Source: Candidatus Parcubacteria bacterium (GTDB lineage Bacteria > Patescibacteriota > Minisyncoccia > Minisyncoccales > Staskawiczbacteraceae). From it: a stretch of DNA of 17,552 nt. The notes under the pieces were generated by a model. It saw only the letters and a list, made by a program, of their open reading frames with translations, was not told the origin of the DNA and made no database searches. The position numbers and the translations under genes were made by a program. The stretch lies in assembly GCA_019658985.1 (NCBI GenBank), contig JAIFWS010000009.1:1-17552 (forward strand), in the 5' to 3' direction. Below are positions 1-7,900 of the stretch, piece by piece; the stretch's first letter is position 1; each line of letters opens with the position of its first letter.

Positions 1-1105
1 TGTAACTGGAGTCTCCCACAGGCCTTAAAATGCACGGCCCGTCCTCTTTGCTGATATCAAACACCACTTCAGAGCTTTTAATGTGGGACAGGCCGTCAAG
101 CAAGTATTTGTAGTTAAAAGAGAGCTTCACCGCATCACCCTCCAGTTTTACCGGAAGGCTTGAGTTGTGTTCGCCGATATCCGGGCTTTGGGCAAAGATT
201 TCCATTTCCTGTTTTTCTTTATTGACGGTAATCCGGACTTCATTGATCTTGCCGGAAAAAAGCGAAGCGGTTTTTATCTGGTTTAAAAATTCATCGCGTT
301 TTATAATTACATTGGTTTTAAAGGAACTCGGGATGATGTCCTGGTAATTAGGATATTCGCCTTCAATCAACCGCGAGGTGATCTGGATCTGCGGGTGGTC
401 CACTTCTTTAAATAATAGCTCAAAGAGCACTTGGTTTGGGGAAAAATAAATCCTGACCGGCCCTTCGCGGTTCTCCAGCATACTCAGGACTTCCCTGGCT
501 GATTTTTGCGGCAGAATGAAAGAATGATCTTTCCCGTCAGGAGTTTTTAACGGCTGATCTAAGTGGATATGCTTTTCGCCCAGCCTGAAACTGTCAGTCG
601 CCACTACTTTAATGGAGTCTTTTGAAAAAGAAAAATAAATACCGGAAATTTCCGGCCGGCTCTGATGCATTGAGGCAATATCAGCCACTAACGAAAGGGC
701 ATAGTGGACTTTTTTGCTATCAACCTCGATATATTGGGTATCTTTAAATTCCGGTATTAATGGAAAATCTTCCGGATTAAAGCCCTGGATCTGGGTTTTG
801 ACGTTTCCGCATTCAATGTAGACGTTCTGGCCCTTCTGTTCGACAGTAATTTTTTCGTTTGGCAGCGAGGAAATAAACTGGGATAAAAATTTTGCCGGCA
901 CCACTACTGTTCCCTTGTTTAAAATTTTTACCAGGATCCATAATTTTATAGCCACTTCCAGATCCGTGGAAACAAGATTCAAATAATTATCGTCCGTCGC
1001 CATTAATACATTATTTAAAATTGGCAACGATAAATTTTTACCCACCACCCGCTCGGCAACCGCAAGATTGGTTTTCAGATTCTCTTTTAAAACTTCGATT
1101 TTCAT
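1..1105 (-). CDS. dnaN: DNA polymerase III sliding clamp (beta subunit), 3' end cut off by window
   Basis: Translating the minus strand from ATG at 1105 gives an uninterrupted reading frame to base 1. It starts MKIEVLKENLKTNLAVAERV and ends LRPVGDSSY, the typical approach to the clamp's C-terminus. The ring-shaped dimer holds replicative polymerase on DNA. About 368 residues are present against a usual 366-378, so only about ten residues, including the expected terminal MP-x-R motif, lie outside the window. Recognisable family segments include LPILNNVLMATDDNYL, STDLEVA, VVPAKFLSQ, a VATDSFRL segment and the SRLIEGEYPNYQDIIP loop. It lies downstream of dnaA in the same direction with a 310-base gap, so it may be co-transcribed or have its own promoter. 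No Shine-Dalgarno sequence precedes the ATG. The identification is confident. Confidence 0.96.
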   Translation of the reverse strand, partial: MKIEVLKENLKTNLAVAERVVGKNLSLPILNNVLMATDDNYLNLVSTDLEVAIKLWILVKILNKGTVVVPAKFLSQFISSLPNEKITVEQKGQNVYIECGNVKTQIQGFNPEDFPLIPEFKDTQYIEVDSKKVHYALSLVADIASMHQSRPEISGIYFSFSKDSIKVVATDSFRLGEKHIHLDQPLKTPDGKDHSFILPQKSAREVLSMLENREGPVRIYFSPNQVLFELLFKEVDHPQIQITSRLIEGEYPNYQDIIPSSFKTNVIIKRDEFLNQIKTASLFSGKINEVRITVNKEKQEMEIFAQSPDIGEHNSSLPVKLEGDAVKLSFNYKYLLDGLSHIKSSEVVFDISKEDGPCILRPVGDSSY

Positions 1106-1415
1106 ATTTCTATATCAATTAATATTTAATTAATGATATCTTTATTGTTATTAGTGGTGGCCTTTTTAAAAATAAAATATATTTTTTAACCGTATTTTAA
1201 TCTAATGGATTTATTAATAACTTGTTAATAAAAGAGTGGAAACGGATTGGGGTGGGAAAGCATAAACGGATCAGTCTTTTTTTATCAGAGTTACTACCCA
1301 GTGTATTACCTCTTCTTTGCACAACTAATCCACTGCTTCGCGCAAGGCTTCGCAGTGCAAGCACCCTGTATTTGGTGCGCGAAGCAGTGCCCTTCGTAGC
1401 TTTAGCGAAGAAGGG
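1106..1415. other. dnaA-dnaN intergenic region with dyads, no gene
   Basis: I see no credible gene in these 310 bases; the open frame at 1222-1509 overlaps dnaA and resembles nothing. The dnaN-proximal half is very AT-rich (runs at 1165-1220). It holds a hairpin at 1112-1139 and a palindromic TTATTAATAA at 1211-1220. A weak minus-strand promoter candidate for dnaN is TTAACA (1228-1223) with TAGATT (1204-1199), spacer 18. The dnaA-proximal part, 1331-1416, is GC-richer and consists of nested inverted repeats described separately. Confidence 0.6.
1112..1139. repeat. AT-rich dyad just upstream of dnaN start
   Basis: ATATC-A-ATTAAT (1112-1123) faces ATTAATGATAT (1129-1139) across a 5-base loop: an 11-bp stem with one bulged A. 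On the minus strand it ends only six bases before the dnaN ATG at 1105. It could be an operator or an mRNA hairpin affecting initiation, or simply AT-rich DNA. The function is unknown. Confidence 0.45.
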
Positions 1416-1416
1416 C
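1331..1416. repeat. Nested GC-rich inverted repeats abutting the dnaA stop
   Basis: A perfect 13-bp inverted repeat has arms CACTGCTTCGCGC at 1331-1343 and GCGCGAAGCAGTG at 1377-1389. Inside it GCACC (1361-1365) can pair with GGTGC (1374-1378), an alternative that competes with the outer stem. Immediately after comes GCCCTTC (1389-1395) facing GAAGGGC (1410-1416), which runs into the dnaA stop codon (1416-1418). No T-tract follows in either direction, so it is not a simple intrinsic terminator. The block is flanked on both sides by AATCCACT / ATCCACT. It resembles a REP-like intergenic element, but family membership cannot be checked here. Confidence 0.6.
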
Positions 1417-2783
1417 TATCCACTATATATCCGTTGTTTTATTAGATTTAATTCCTCGGTTAATTTATCGTTCTCCTGGTTCTCCTGTAAAATCTTCTTA
1501 CAGGCGTAAATAACGGTTGTGTGGTCTTTACCGCCGAATTTGCGCGCAATGGCCGGGAAAGAATATTTCAACTCTTCACGGAGCAAATACATGGCAATCT
1601 GGCGAGGCCTGACGACTTCCTTGCGGCGCGTGGCATTAAATAATGTTTTCTCTTCTAAATTATAAAATTTGGAAACCGTCTCAATGATTTTTTTGTAATT
1701 TGCCACGTTAAATGGCGAGAACACAAAATTTTTAAGGAGTTTCTTGGTGACTTCCAAATTAGGAACAGTGTTGTTGGTTTTATAATAAATCAAAAGACTG
1801 TTAAGGGCTCCTTCAAGCTCCCGGATATTCTTTTTGACATTCGAGGCGATATATTCCAGTACATTTTCAGGAAGTTCCAGGTTTTTTTCCTGCAGTTTAG
1901 TCTTTAAAATCGCAAAGCGGGTTTCATAATCAGGCAGGCTGATATCAACGATCATTCCCCCTTCAAAGCGCGAGCGTAACCGTTCTTCTAATTCGGGAAT
2001 GGCATTTGGCGGCTTGTCGGAAGAAATAACAATCTGTTTATTCTTTTCGTACAGAGAGTTGAAGGTATGGAAAAATTCTTCCTGGGTTTTATCTTTCCCG
2101 GCTAGAAATTGGATATCATCGATGATGAGCACGTCAATGGACGAAACACTGGATTTAAAAACGTCGATGTTGTGGTTGCGGATTCCCGAGACGATGCTGG
2201 AAACGAATTTTTCCGAAGAGATGTATTTTACCTTTTTCTTTTTCGGGCTGTCATTTACCTTGTTCCCGATCGCCTGGATCAAGTGGGTCTTTCCCAAACC
2301 TACTGGCCCATAGATAAACAAGGGATTATAAGTGTTGCCGATATTTTCGGCCACAGCAAGACTGGCCGCGTATGAAAGTTCATTGAATGAGCCTACGACA
2401 AAATTTTCAAAGGTATAGCGCGGATTGAGATTAGTGTCTTTGTTGATCTTAAATTCATCGAGCTTCATTTGCTCCACATCAATCTTATCGGCTTCGATTC
2501 CCTGCTTTACCGCCGGAGCCGGCGCTTCTTTAGATAATTGCGGCTTGATGGTAAATTCCAGCTCTCTTACCGAGCTGTCATGGGCATGGATGGTTTTTAT
2601 AATCAGCTTATAGTATTTGTTTTTCAGCCACTCTTTTGAAAAAGCATTGGGAACCGAGATAATGACCCGTTCATTGTCTTTCTGGATGATTTGGGTGTTC
2701 TGGAACCAGGTTCCAAAATTCGCTTTGGAGATATTGAGCTGCATTTCTGCCAAAACGCATTGCCAGAGTTCGTTGTTGTCCAT
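1416..2783 (-). CDS. dnaA: Chromosomal replication initiator DnaA
   Basis: DnaA is the AAA+ initiator that binds TTATCCACA boxes and melts oriC. From ATG at 2783 the protein has 455 residues, a normal length. Domain I (about 1-80, MDNNELWQCVL...) is followed by a variable linker to about 120. The AAA+ core has Walker A GPVGLGKTH (about 159-167), Walker B LIIDDIQF (219-226) and an arginine-finger region EERLRSRF (about 266-273). The C-terminal helix-turn-helix has RPRQIAMYL and the signature FPAIARKFGGKDHTTVIYA (about 409-427), with GGKDHTTV in place of the commoner GGRDHTTV. A TTG five codons upstream (2798) is also open, but the ATG matches the usual family start. A promoter at 2843-2871 and DnaA boxes lie upstream, so autoregulation is plausible. 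The 3' end runs into a nested inverted repeat. Confidence 0.98.
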   Translation of the reverse strand: MDNNELWQCVLAEMQLNISKANFGTWFQNTQIIQKDNERVIISVPNAFSKEWLKNKYYKLIIKTIHAHDSSVRELEFTIKPQLSKEAPAPAVKQGIEADKIDVEQMKLDEFKINKDTNLNPRYTFENFVVGSFNELSYAASLAVAENIGNTYNPLFIYGPVGLGKTHLIQAIGNKVNDSPKKKKVKYISSEKFVSSIVSGIRNHNIDVFKSSVSSIDVLIIDDIQFLAGKDKTQEEFFHTFNSLYEKNKQIVISSDKPPNAIPELEERLRSRFEGGMIVDISLPDYETRFAILKTKLQEKNLELPENVLEYIASNVKKNIRELEGALNSLLIYYKTNNTVPNLEVTKKLLKNFVFSPFNVANYKKIIETVSKFYNLEEKTLFNATRRKEVVRPRQIAMYLLREELKYSFPAIARKFGGKDHTTVIYACKKILQENQENDKLTEELNLIKQRIYSG

Positions 2784-2790
2784 GATAGCG

Positions 2791-2808
2791 GTGCGCAACT
2801 GTGCGCAA
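2791..2808. promoter_or_regulatory. Helically phased direct repeat in the dnaA leader
   Basis: GTGCGCAA occurs at 2791-2798 and again at 2801-2808, exactly 10 bp apart and therefore on the same face of the helix. Each copy contains the palindrome TGCGCA. The pair sits between the dnaA promoter candidate and the ATG, where a repressor or DnaA itself could act. The role is inferred. Confidence 0.4.
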
Positions 2809-2842
2809 AAATAATAAATTATTAATTAAGGGGTAATATATT

Positions 2843-2871
2843 AAAGTATCAGCCTGAAAATAAACAGTCAA
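2843..2871 (-). promoter_or_regulatory. dnaA promoter (sigma70-like)
   Basis: Read on the minus strand: -35 TTGACT (2871-2866), a 17-base spacer, and -10 TACTTT (2848-2843) preceded by TGA, an extended -10 form. The start of transcription would lie about 50 bases upstream of the dnaA ATG at 2783. The DnaA boxes at 2894-2913 lie just upstream of the -35. Confidence 0.6.
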
Positions 2872-2893
2872 ATTAAAATAAAATGATTCTATC

Positions 2894-2913
2894 TGTGGGT
2901 AAGCTGTGGATAA
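2894..2913 (-). promoter_or_regulatory. Pair of DnaA boxes
   Basis: TGTGGGTAA (2894-2902) and TGTGGATAA (2905-2913) are, on the minus strand, TTACCCACA and TTATCCACA. The second matches the bacterial consensus exactly and the first differs at one base. They are 11 bp apart centre to centre, close to one helical turn and in the same orientation, as expected for cooperative DnaA binding. A third near-match, TGTGGATTA on the minus strand, lies at 16972-16980. Confidence 0.75.
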
Positions 2914-2954
2914 GCTGTGTTTTTATTTTCATTCAGACGCATAATATGGCTAAA

Positions 2955-3060
2955 TCAAAAATCAAAATGCAAAAGTCAAAATTACAATTCAAAATTAAAA
3001 AGCCGGCACGATAATTTTGACTTTTTAATTGAAATTTTGAATTTTGGCCTTTGAATTTTA
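2955..3060. repeat. Long AT-rich imperfect inverted repeat
   Basis: The left arm (2955-3002) carries four TCAAAA copies at 2955, 2962, 2976 and 2989. The right arm (3015-3060) carries the complement TTTTGA at 3015 and 3035, plus related TTTTGG and TTTGAA variants. The innermost arms AATTAAAAAG (2993-3002) and CTTTTTAATT (3021-3030) pair perfectly around a centre containing GCCGGC. It ends just before the rpmH promoter. It could be an origin structural element, a REP-like repeat or a matrix-type AT-rich dyad. Confidence 0.55.
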
Positions 3061-3074
3061 GCTTAGAATTGTAT

Positions 3075-3103
3075 TTGACCAAGGGGCGTTTTTATACTAT
3101 ACT
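3075..3103 (+). promoter_or_regulatory. rpmH-operon promoter (sigma70-like)
   Basis: TTGACC (3075-3080), an exact 17-base spacer, and TATACT (3098-3103) form a near-consensus promoter about 38 bases upstream of the rpmH ATG. It is the best promoter in the window and probably drives rpmH-rnpA-yidC-jag. Confidence 0.8.
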
Positions 3104-3141
3104 AGCCATATTATAATAACTAACAGAAATATACAAACATT

Positions 3142-3285
3142 ATGAGCTTTACCTATAACCCAAAAAAGAAAAAGCGGGCCAGAACTCACGGTTTCTTGAA
3201 GAGAATGGAGACCAAAAATGGCAAGCAGGTCATCGCGCGCCGGCGCGCAAAGGGCAGGAAGAAATTGGCGGTACAACCGAAGTAA
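3142..3285 (+). CDS. rpmH: 50S ribosomal protein bL34
   Basis: The 47-residue product starts MSFTYNPKKKKRARTHGFLK and continues with RMETKNGKQVIARRRAKGRK. It carries the bL34 hallmarks: the RTHGFLKRM turn, a TKNG segment and the RRRAKGRKK basic tail that threads into the 23S rRNA core. Normal bL34 length is 44-50 residues. It is the first gene after the strong promoter, and rnpA follows after 32 bases, the usual pairing. No Shine-Dalgarno sequence is visible before the ATG; the leader is AT-rich. Confidence 0.97.
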   Translation: MSFTYNPKKKKRARTHGFLKRMETKNGKQVIARRRAKGRKKLAVQPK

Positions 3286-3317
3286 TCGCCAGGTTTTTTT
3301 AATGTTTCAAATCAACT

Positions 3318-3656
3318 ATGTTGCCCAAGGCCAGCCGCTTAACCAAAAAAAAGGACTTTGATACGGTTTTTGAAGAAGGTGAAGGGATAAAGCACGGTTT
3401 TTTAGTAGTGAAAACATTGAAGAACGATGGTCCGCAAAGCCGGTTTGGCATCGTGGTCAGCAAGAAGATCTCCAATAAAGCAACCGTCCGCAATAAAGTA
3501 AAGCGCCGCCTCCGTGACGCCATATCAGCCCAGGTGCCGATGCTTAAAAAATCGGCGGATGTTGTAATCGTTACACTGTCCGGAATCCAGAAAAAAGAGT
3601 TTCCCGAGCTGCGGGAAATGATAAGCCACGCGTTTAAGAAATTAAAGCTAATATAA
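3318..3656 (+). CDS. rnpA: Ribonuclease P protein component
   Basis: This is the protein subunit that helps the RNase P ribozyme bind and cleave pre-tRNA 5' leaders. The 112-residue length is normal. The start LPKASRLTKKKDFDTVFEEG matches the family N-terminus, where RL-x4-DF leads into the first helix. The RNR motif lies at residues 53-66 (NKATVRNKVKRRLR) and the C-terminal helix is Lys-rich. ATG at 3318 is the natural start, since the preceding ATG at 3302 is in another frame. It lies between rpmH and yidC as in most bacteria. Confidence 0.96.
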   Translation: MLPKASRLTKKKDFDTVFEEGEGIKHGFLVVKTLKNDGPQSRFGIVVSKKISNKATVRNKVKRRLRDAISAQVPMLKKSADVVIVTLSGIQKKEFPELREMISHAFKKLKLI

Positions 3657-3660
3657 AATA

Positions 3661-4377
3661 ATGTTTGAATTCATCGCACAATTTTTCAATTTTTTCCTTT
3701 ATTTCCCGCTCTTTAATTCACTGGTGCTGATTTATGATTATCTCTCGTGGCATGATTTTGGAATCGCCATCATCATCCTTACGGTAGTCATCCGGCTGAT
3801 CCTTTATCCGGTTTCTGTGAAAGCATTGAAGTCACAGCGGGCGCTTTCCAGCCTCCAGCCCCAACTCCAGGAATTGCAGAAAAAGCATAAGGACGATAAG
3901 GAAAAACAGGCCAAAGAAACAATGGAACTGTATCGTCGGGAGAAAATCAATCCTTTTTCCGGCCTTCTTCTGGCATTGATACAATTGCCGATTTTGATTG
4001 TGCTCTACCGGGTATTCTGGAACGGGCTGAAGCCGGAAGAACTTTCGCAGTTATACAGCTTTGTGGCAAATCCCGGGCATATTAATACCATGTTCCTGGG
4101 GATCTTGGATTTATCAAAACCTAATTTGATTTTTGCCATTATTGCCGGAGCTATCCAATTTGTCCAGACAAAAATGCTCATGCCTACGACCGCGCCGGGC
4201 CAGCCCAAAGGCAACGATATGGCCGCAATGATGCAAAAGCAGATGGTGTATTTTTTCCCTTTTATTACCGTTGTTATTTTGCTGAGACTGCCATCGGCCC
4301 TGGGGCTTTATTGGATCGCCACGGGAATTTTCTCAATCGGACAACAGTATTTCCTTCTCAAAAACCAGCCTAAATAA
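3661..4377 (+). CDS. yidC: YidC/Oxa1/SpoIIIJ membrane protein insertase
   Basis: YidC inserts and folds small membrane proteins with or without SecYEG. The 238-residue protein is the short form: an N-terminal helix (about 15-28), the first core helix with the conserved groove arginine (R45 in VVIRLILYP), and a charged cytoplasmic coiled hairpin (about 56-96, rich in Q and K). Core helices follow at about 100-119, 156-172, 196-208 and 211-228. There is no large periplasmic domain and no lipobox, consistent with a single-membrane or reduced envelope. It starts five bases after rnpA and precedes jag by eight bases, so translational coupling is likely. It could also assist insertion of the polytopic T4SS proteins encoded nearby. 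Confidence 0.95.
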   Translation: MFEFIAQFFNFFLYFPLFNSLVLIYDYLSWHDFGIAIIILTVVIRLILYPVSVKALKSQRALSSLQPQLQELQKKHKDDKEKQAKETMELYRREKINPFSGLLLALIQLPILIVLYRVFWNGLKPEELSQLYSFVANPGHINTMFLGILDLSKPNLIFAIIAGAIQFVQTKMLMPTTAPGQPKGNDMAAMMQKQMVYFFPFITVVILLRLPSALGLYWIATGIFSIGQQYFLLKNQPK

Positions 4378-4385
4378 CCAGAGCA

Positions 4386-4871
4386 ATGATAGAAGCAAGC
4401 GAAGTTGAGACAATCAAAAAAACAGTTTCGGAGTTATTGGAAAAAATGACGGTGCCGGTTTTTGATACGGCTCTTGAGGTTCTTACGGGAGGAGGCCAAG
4501 AGGCTAACGATAAAGATGCCGTCCATATCCACATTCAAATCGATGAGCCCCAGGTACTGATCGGCCATAATGGCCAGACGCTCAGCGAATTGGAACGCTT
4601 GTTGCGGATCATTTTGAATAAGAAACTTAAAAAAGAATTTTATGTCGCGCTGGATATCAATGAATATAAAGCCAAAAAAGTACGGTACTTAAAAGATCTG
4701 GCTGTCACCCTTGCCGATCAGGCCATTGCAACCCACGAAGAAAAAGTATTGTCGCCAATGCCAAACTATGAAAGGAGGATTATTCACGCCCAATTGGCGG
4801 AGCGGACGGATGTGGTGACTGAAAGCCGCGGGGAAGGTCCGGACCGGTGCGTGGTCATCAAACCTAAATAA
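4386..4871 (+). CDS. jag: Jag/KhpB-type KH-R3H RNA-binding protein, short form
   Basis: The product is a 161-residue single-stranded nucleic acid-binding protein of the Jag/SpoIIIJ-associated (KhpB/EloR) family. It has a type II KH domain at about 20-98, with the GxxG loop GHNG at 60-63 in QVLIGHNGQTLSELERLLR. An R3H domain at about 100-160 has R130-x3-H134 in YERRIIHAQL and a basic C-terminal strand. The Jag N-terminal domain found in Firmicutes proteins of about 200-210 residues is absent, so the protein starts almost directly at the KH domain. It is last in the rpmH operon and is followed by a strong terminator. In other bacteria the family regulates cell-envelope mRNAs and division; the targets here are unknown. 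Confidence 0.93.
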   Translation: MIEASEVETIKKTVSELLEKMTVPVFDTALEVLTGGGQEANDKDAVHIHIQIDEPQVLIGHNGQTLSELERLLRIILNKKLKKEFYVALDINEYKAKKVRYLKDLAVTLADQAIATHEEKVLSPMPNYERRIIHAQLAERTDVVTESRGEGPDRCVVIKPK

Positions 4872-4887
4872 TTACGGCAATAAAAAA

Positions 4888-4917
4888 ACACCCTGGCTTT
4901 GCCCAGGGTGTTTTTTT
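4888..4917. terminator. Bidirectional intrinsic terminator
   Basis: ACACCCTGG (4888-4896), a six-base loop and CCAGGGTGT (4903-4911) form a perfect 9-bp stem. A run of T follows (4911-4917) and a matching run of A precedes it (4882-4888), so it can end transcripts from both jag and the convergent pilin-adhesin gene that stops at 4922. Confidence 0.92.
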
Positions 4918-4921
4918 ATTT

Positions 4922-7900
4922 TCATTCTTCAAGATTATCAGGCTGACGGGAGAAAGCCTTTACCTTTTGAATTTTCATATTATCATTGAAAATACTTACA
5001 TCGTTTGAAGCTGATAAAGGGTTGCCTTTGGCCCCATCATTGGTATTCCGGACGAAGTTTACCGATCCGTCAAAGATGTAGCAAGCCCTATTGTCCGCCT
5101 GGTTTCCTAAATAGAAGATGATGGTATAGTATCCCTTAGCATCAACGGCTTGGAGTGGCGGATAGAGATAACTATTGCCGCAAGTGTTTTGATTTTGTGC
5201 CAAGCCCGCCTGGGTCAAACCTTTAGAACACACTTCGTCATTAATATCGCCTGTAAAGGTCCATGGCTGTTTATTAAAATCAGCCTCTTTTTCTATATCC
5301 TTTTGTAATAATTTCCAGTATTTTGTCCCGGCATACCAGTCTATTCCCGTTCCGACTGCCCCCGATCTTTTATTATTTCCACGGATTATCTGGATATATT
5401 CCTGTCCGGTCGCGCAAGTAGCGGTAGGGGCTGTAGTAGCGGCCTGGGCAGTTAAGACGACATGGGAGAGAGAAGCGAGCGGGATTATGGTTGGATTAAT
5501 ATAATTCTGGATCCCCGAAGTTGCCAGTTTTATGTGCAGAGGATTTAGGAGGCCAGCTCCTATCCCTCCTCCTGTCGTGAAACTCCAAGTATCCGACCAA
5601 GGGCTGGTTCCCGCAGCATTGCGTGCATTTACCCGCCAATAATAAGTAGTATTAGGGGCTAACGGCGGGGCGGGTACAATAATACTGGTGACATTTGTAT
5701 CCCCCTCTTTTAAGACAGGGATGAAGTTTGGATTTGTTGCTAATTGCCAGTGATAGGTAACACCTGTTTGGGGACTCCAGCTTAAGGTAGGAGTCAAAGA
5801 GACTCCCGTGGATCCAGCTGCAGGCCTATTTGGAGGTGATACCAAAGTTGGTTTCGCTGGAACACCAGCGCCTCCGTTTACCGTTACCGTAACATCAACT
5901 GTTGAGCTCGTACCTCCTGACCCTGTACAGTTTACTGGATACTTATACGTACCAACGGCGGTAGGGGTAATAACTTTGCTTCCGCTCACCGGAAGCGGGT
6001 TTTGATTATCCCATGTTCCAGCTCCAGCTTGGGGGATCGGAGGCAGAGCCGTGCAGAAATTAGCAGGAGGGCTGCCGGTAGCCAATCCCCAATTAACGGT
6101 GGTTTGCTGACCCAGTGTCATCGAAAGTGGAGTAGCACTGATCTTTGCGACGGGTAGATTAGGGCCTTTATAAGTATTAGTAATAACACAGAGCGCGTCG
6201 GTATTTGTTCCTAAAGTAATAGTTCCCGCGCTATTGCAGGCGCCGCTGAAACTTTTTGTATAATTGGGATCTTCAACTTCTGTTACGCTGTAGGTGCCTG
6301 GCGCCCATTCGTATTTTATTCCTGAAAGAACAGGGAAATTGCCGACGAATAAGGGGAAGTCGGAGAATACCTTTGGTCCGCCCACCACTTCTTTGACTAC
6401 CGTCACGTAGCTCACCAGGGTAAAGGTAGCAGAAACAGTTGTATTGGCGGTCATAGTTACGGTACATGTTCCGGTGCCCGAACATCCTGCGCCGCTCCAG
6501 CCGGTAAACTTACCAGTTATTGCCGAAGCGGTTAATGTTACACTGGTTCCGTAGGTATAGTTTACACTAAACGTGGGGCAACTGACTCCGCAGTTAAATT
6601 GCGTCGGGTTCGTTGGGGCGCCCGGAACGCTAGTACTGGTTACGAGTCCGTTTCCAGTGCTGCCCGCTTTGCTAACGGTTAAAACCTGGGGGGTATTCAA
6701 AGTGAAGGTAGCCGTTACGCTTTTGGTAGCATCCATCGTCACCGTGCATGTGCTGCCAGTGCCTATGCAGGCACCACCCCATCCGGTAAACGTACCGGTT
6801 ATCGCCGTAGCGGTTAATGTTACAACGGTTGCGGGGCTTGTAAGGGCATAACTTGCACTAGCGCTGGGGCAACCTACTGCGCAGTCAATCTTCGCGGGAG
6901 GCTCCTGGCTGCTGTTGCTGACTACGCGTCCGTTTCCGCTACTACCCGCTTTGCTAAGGTACAGGAAATAAGTGATGGGTGCATTTAAATTAAACGTAGC
7001 AACAACAGTTTTTGAAGCATCCATATTTACAGTGCATCCTCCCGTGCCCGAACATCCTGCGCCGCTCCAACCGGCAAAAGTAGAATTGGTAGCTGCGCTG
7101 GCAGTCAAAAATACTAAGACATTGCCGTAACTTGCACTGCAAGTCGCGCCGCAGTTAATCCCCGCCGGGCTACTGGTTACCGTCCCCGTTCCTGTACCAG
7201 CCTTATTAACAGTTAAGGTGTTGCCTCCAGTAGATCCGGAAGTATTAAACGTAGCTGTAACGTTCCGTGCGACGGTCATTGCCACCGTGCAGGTTCCCGT
7301 GCCGGAACATCCTTCCCCGGCCCATCCGCCAAACGTAGATCCCGTGCCAGCCACAGCCGTCAGTACAACTGATGATGTGTTTGAATAATTTGCACTGCAA
7401 GCTGTGCCGCAATTGATTCCCGGTAGATTACTAGTCACGGTTCCTGTTCCTGCGCCGGCTTTCGTAACGGTTAAAGTGTTTTGTCCGCTCGATCCGGAAA
7501 GATTGAAAGTTGCTGTAACGTTTTTTACGGCTGTCATTGTCACGGTACAGGAAGCCGAAGTGCCGGTGCAATCGCCGCTCCATCCGGCGAAGACAGATCC
7601 GGCTGTAGCCGCTGCGGTCAAGGTAACTTGGGTTCCGCTCGTATACGCTTCGCTGCAATCTGTCCCGCAATTAATGCCGGTAGGGGTACTGGTGACGGTT
7701 CCGGTTCCCGTACCGGTTTTAGTTACTGAAAGGAGATAATTTTGCGTAGTACCATAGGTATTAATAATGGTGCACGTTGCGTTTCCTCCCGCGGCTACGG
7801 TGATTGTATTTCCTGATTGTGTTCCTCCGGAACACACCCAAGAACTTGCAGTATAACCAGTTGTTGTGACGGGAGTCTCACTCAATGTATATGGGACGCC

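Larger units (their letters stand above)
2784..3074. other. Probable chromosomal origin (oriC) between dnaA and rpmH
   Basis: No gene fits this divergent gap. It contains AT-rich DNA at 2809-2885, a candidate unwinding element. Two DnaA-box-like nonamers on the minus strand are at 2905-2913 (perfect TTATCCACA) and 2894-2902 (TTACCCACA). A long AT-rich inverted repeat covers 2955-3060, and promoters face both ways. The dnaN-dnaA-gap-rpmH-rnpA-yidC-jag order is a common bacterial origin arrangement. Only two good boxes are seen, few for oriC, so part of the origin could lie in the dnaA-dnaN gap, where only weak variants occur. Confidence 0.7.

Noticed and set aside
1331..1389. 13-bp inverted repeat as ends of a miniature transposon
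   Set aside because: Arms are only 33 bases apart, no target-site duplication of convincing length is seen and no transposase is present.
1222..1509. Plus-strand open frame of 95 codons over the dnaA 3' end
   Set aside because: It overlaps the conserved dnaA C-terminus and the inverted-repeat element, has no promoter and resembles no protein.
2955..3060. CRISPR-like array in the origin gap
   Set aside because: The repeated units are six bases with irregular spacing and form an inverted repeat; there are no spacer-length intervals or cas genes.
4922..4924. UGA recoded as glycine (as in Gracilibacteria/SR1)
   Set aside because: Only one gene ends in TGA, and conserved genes such as dnaA, yidC and rsmA use no in-frame TGA, which would be frequent if it encoded Gly. 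The standard code fits.
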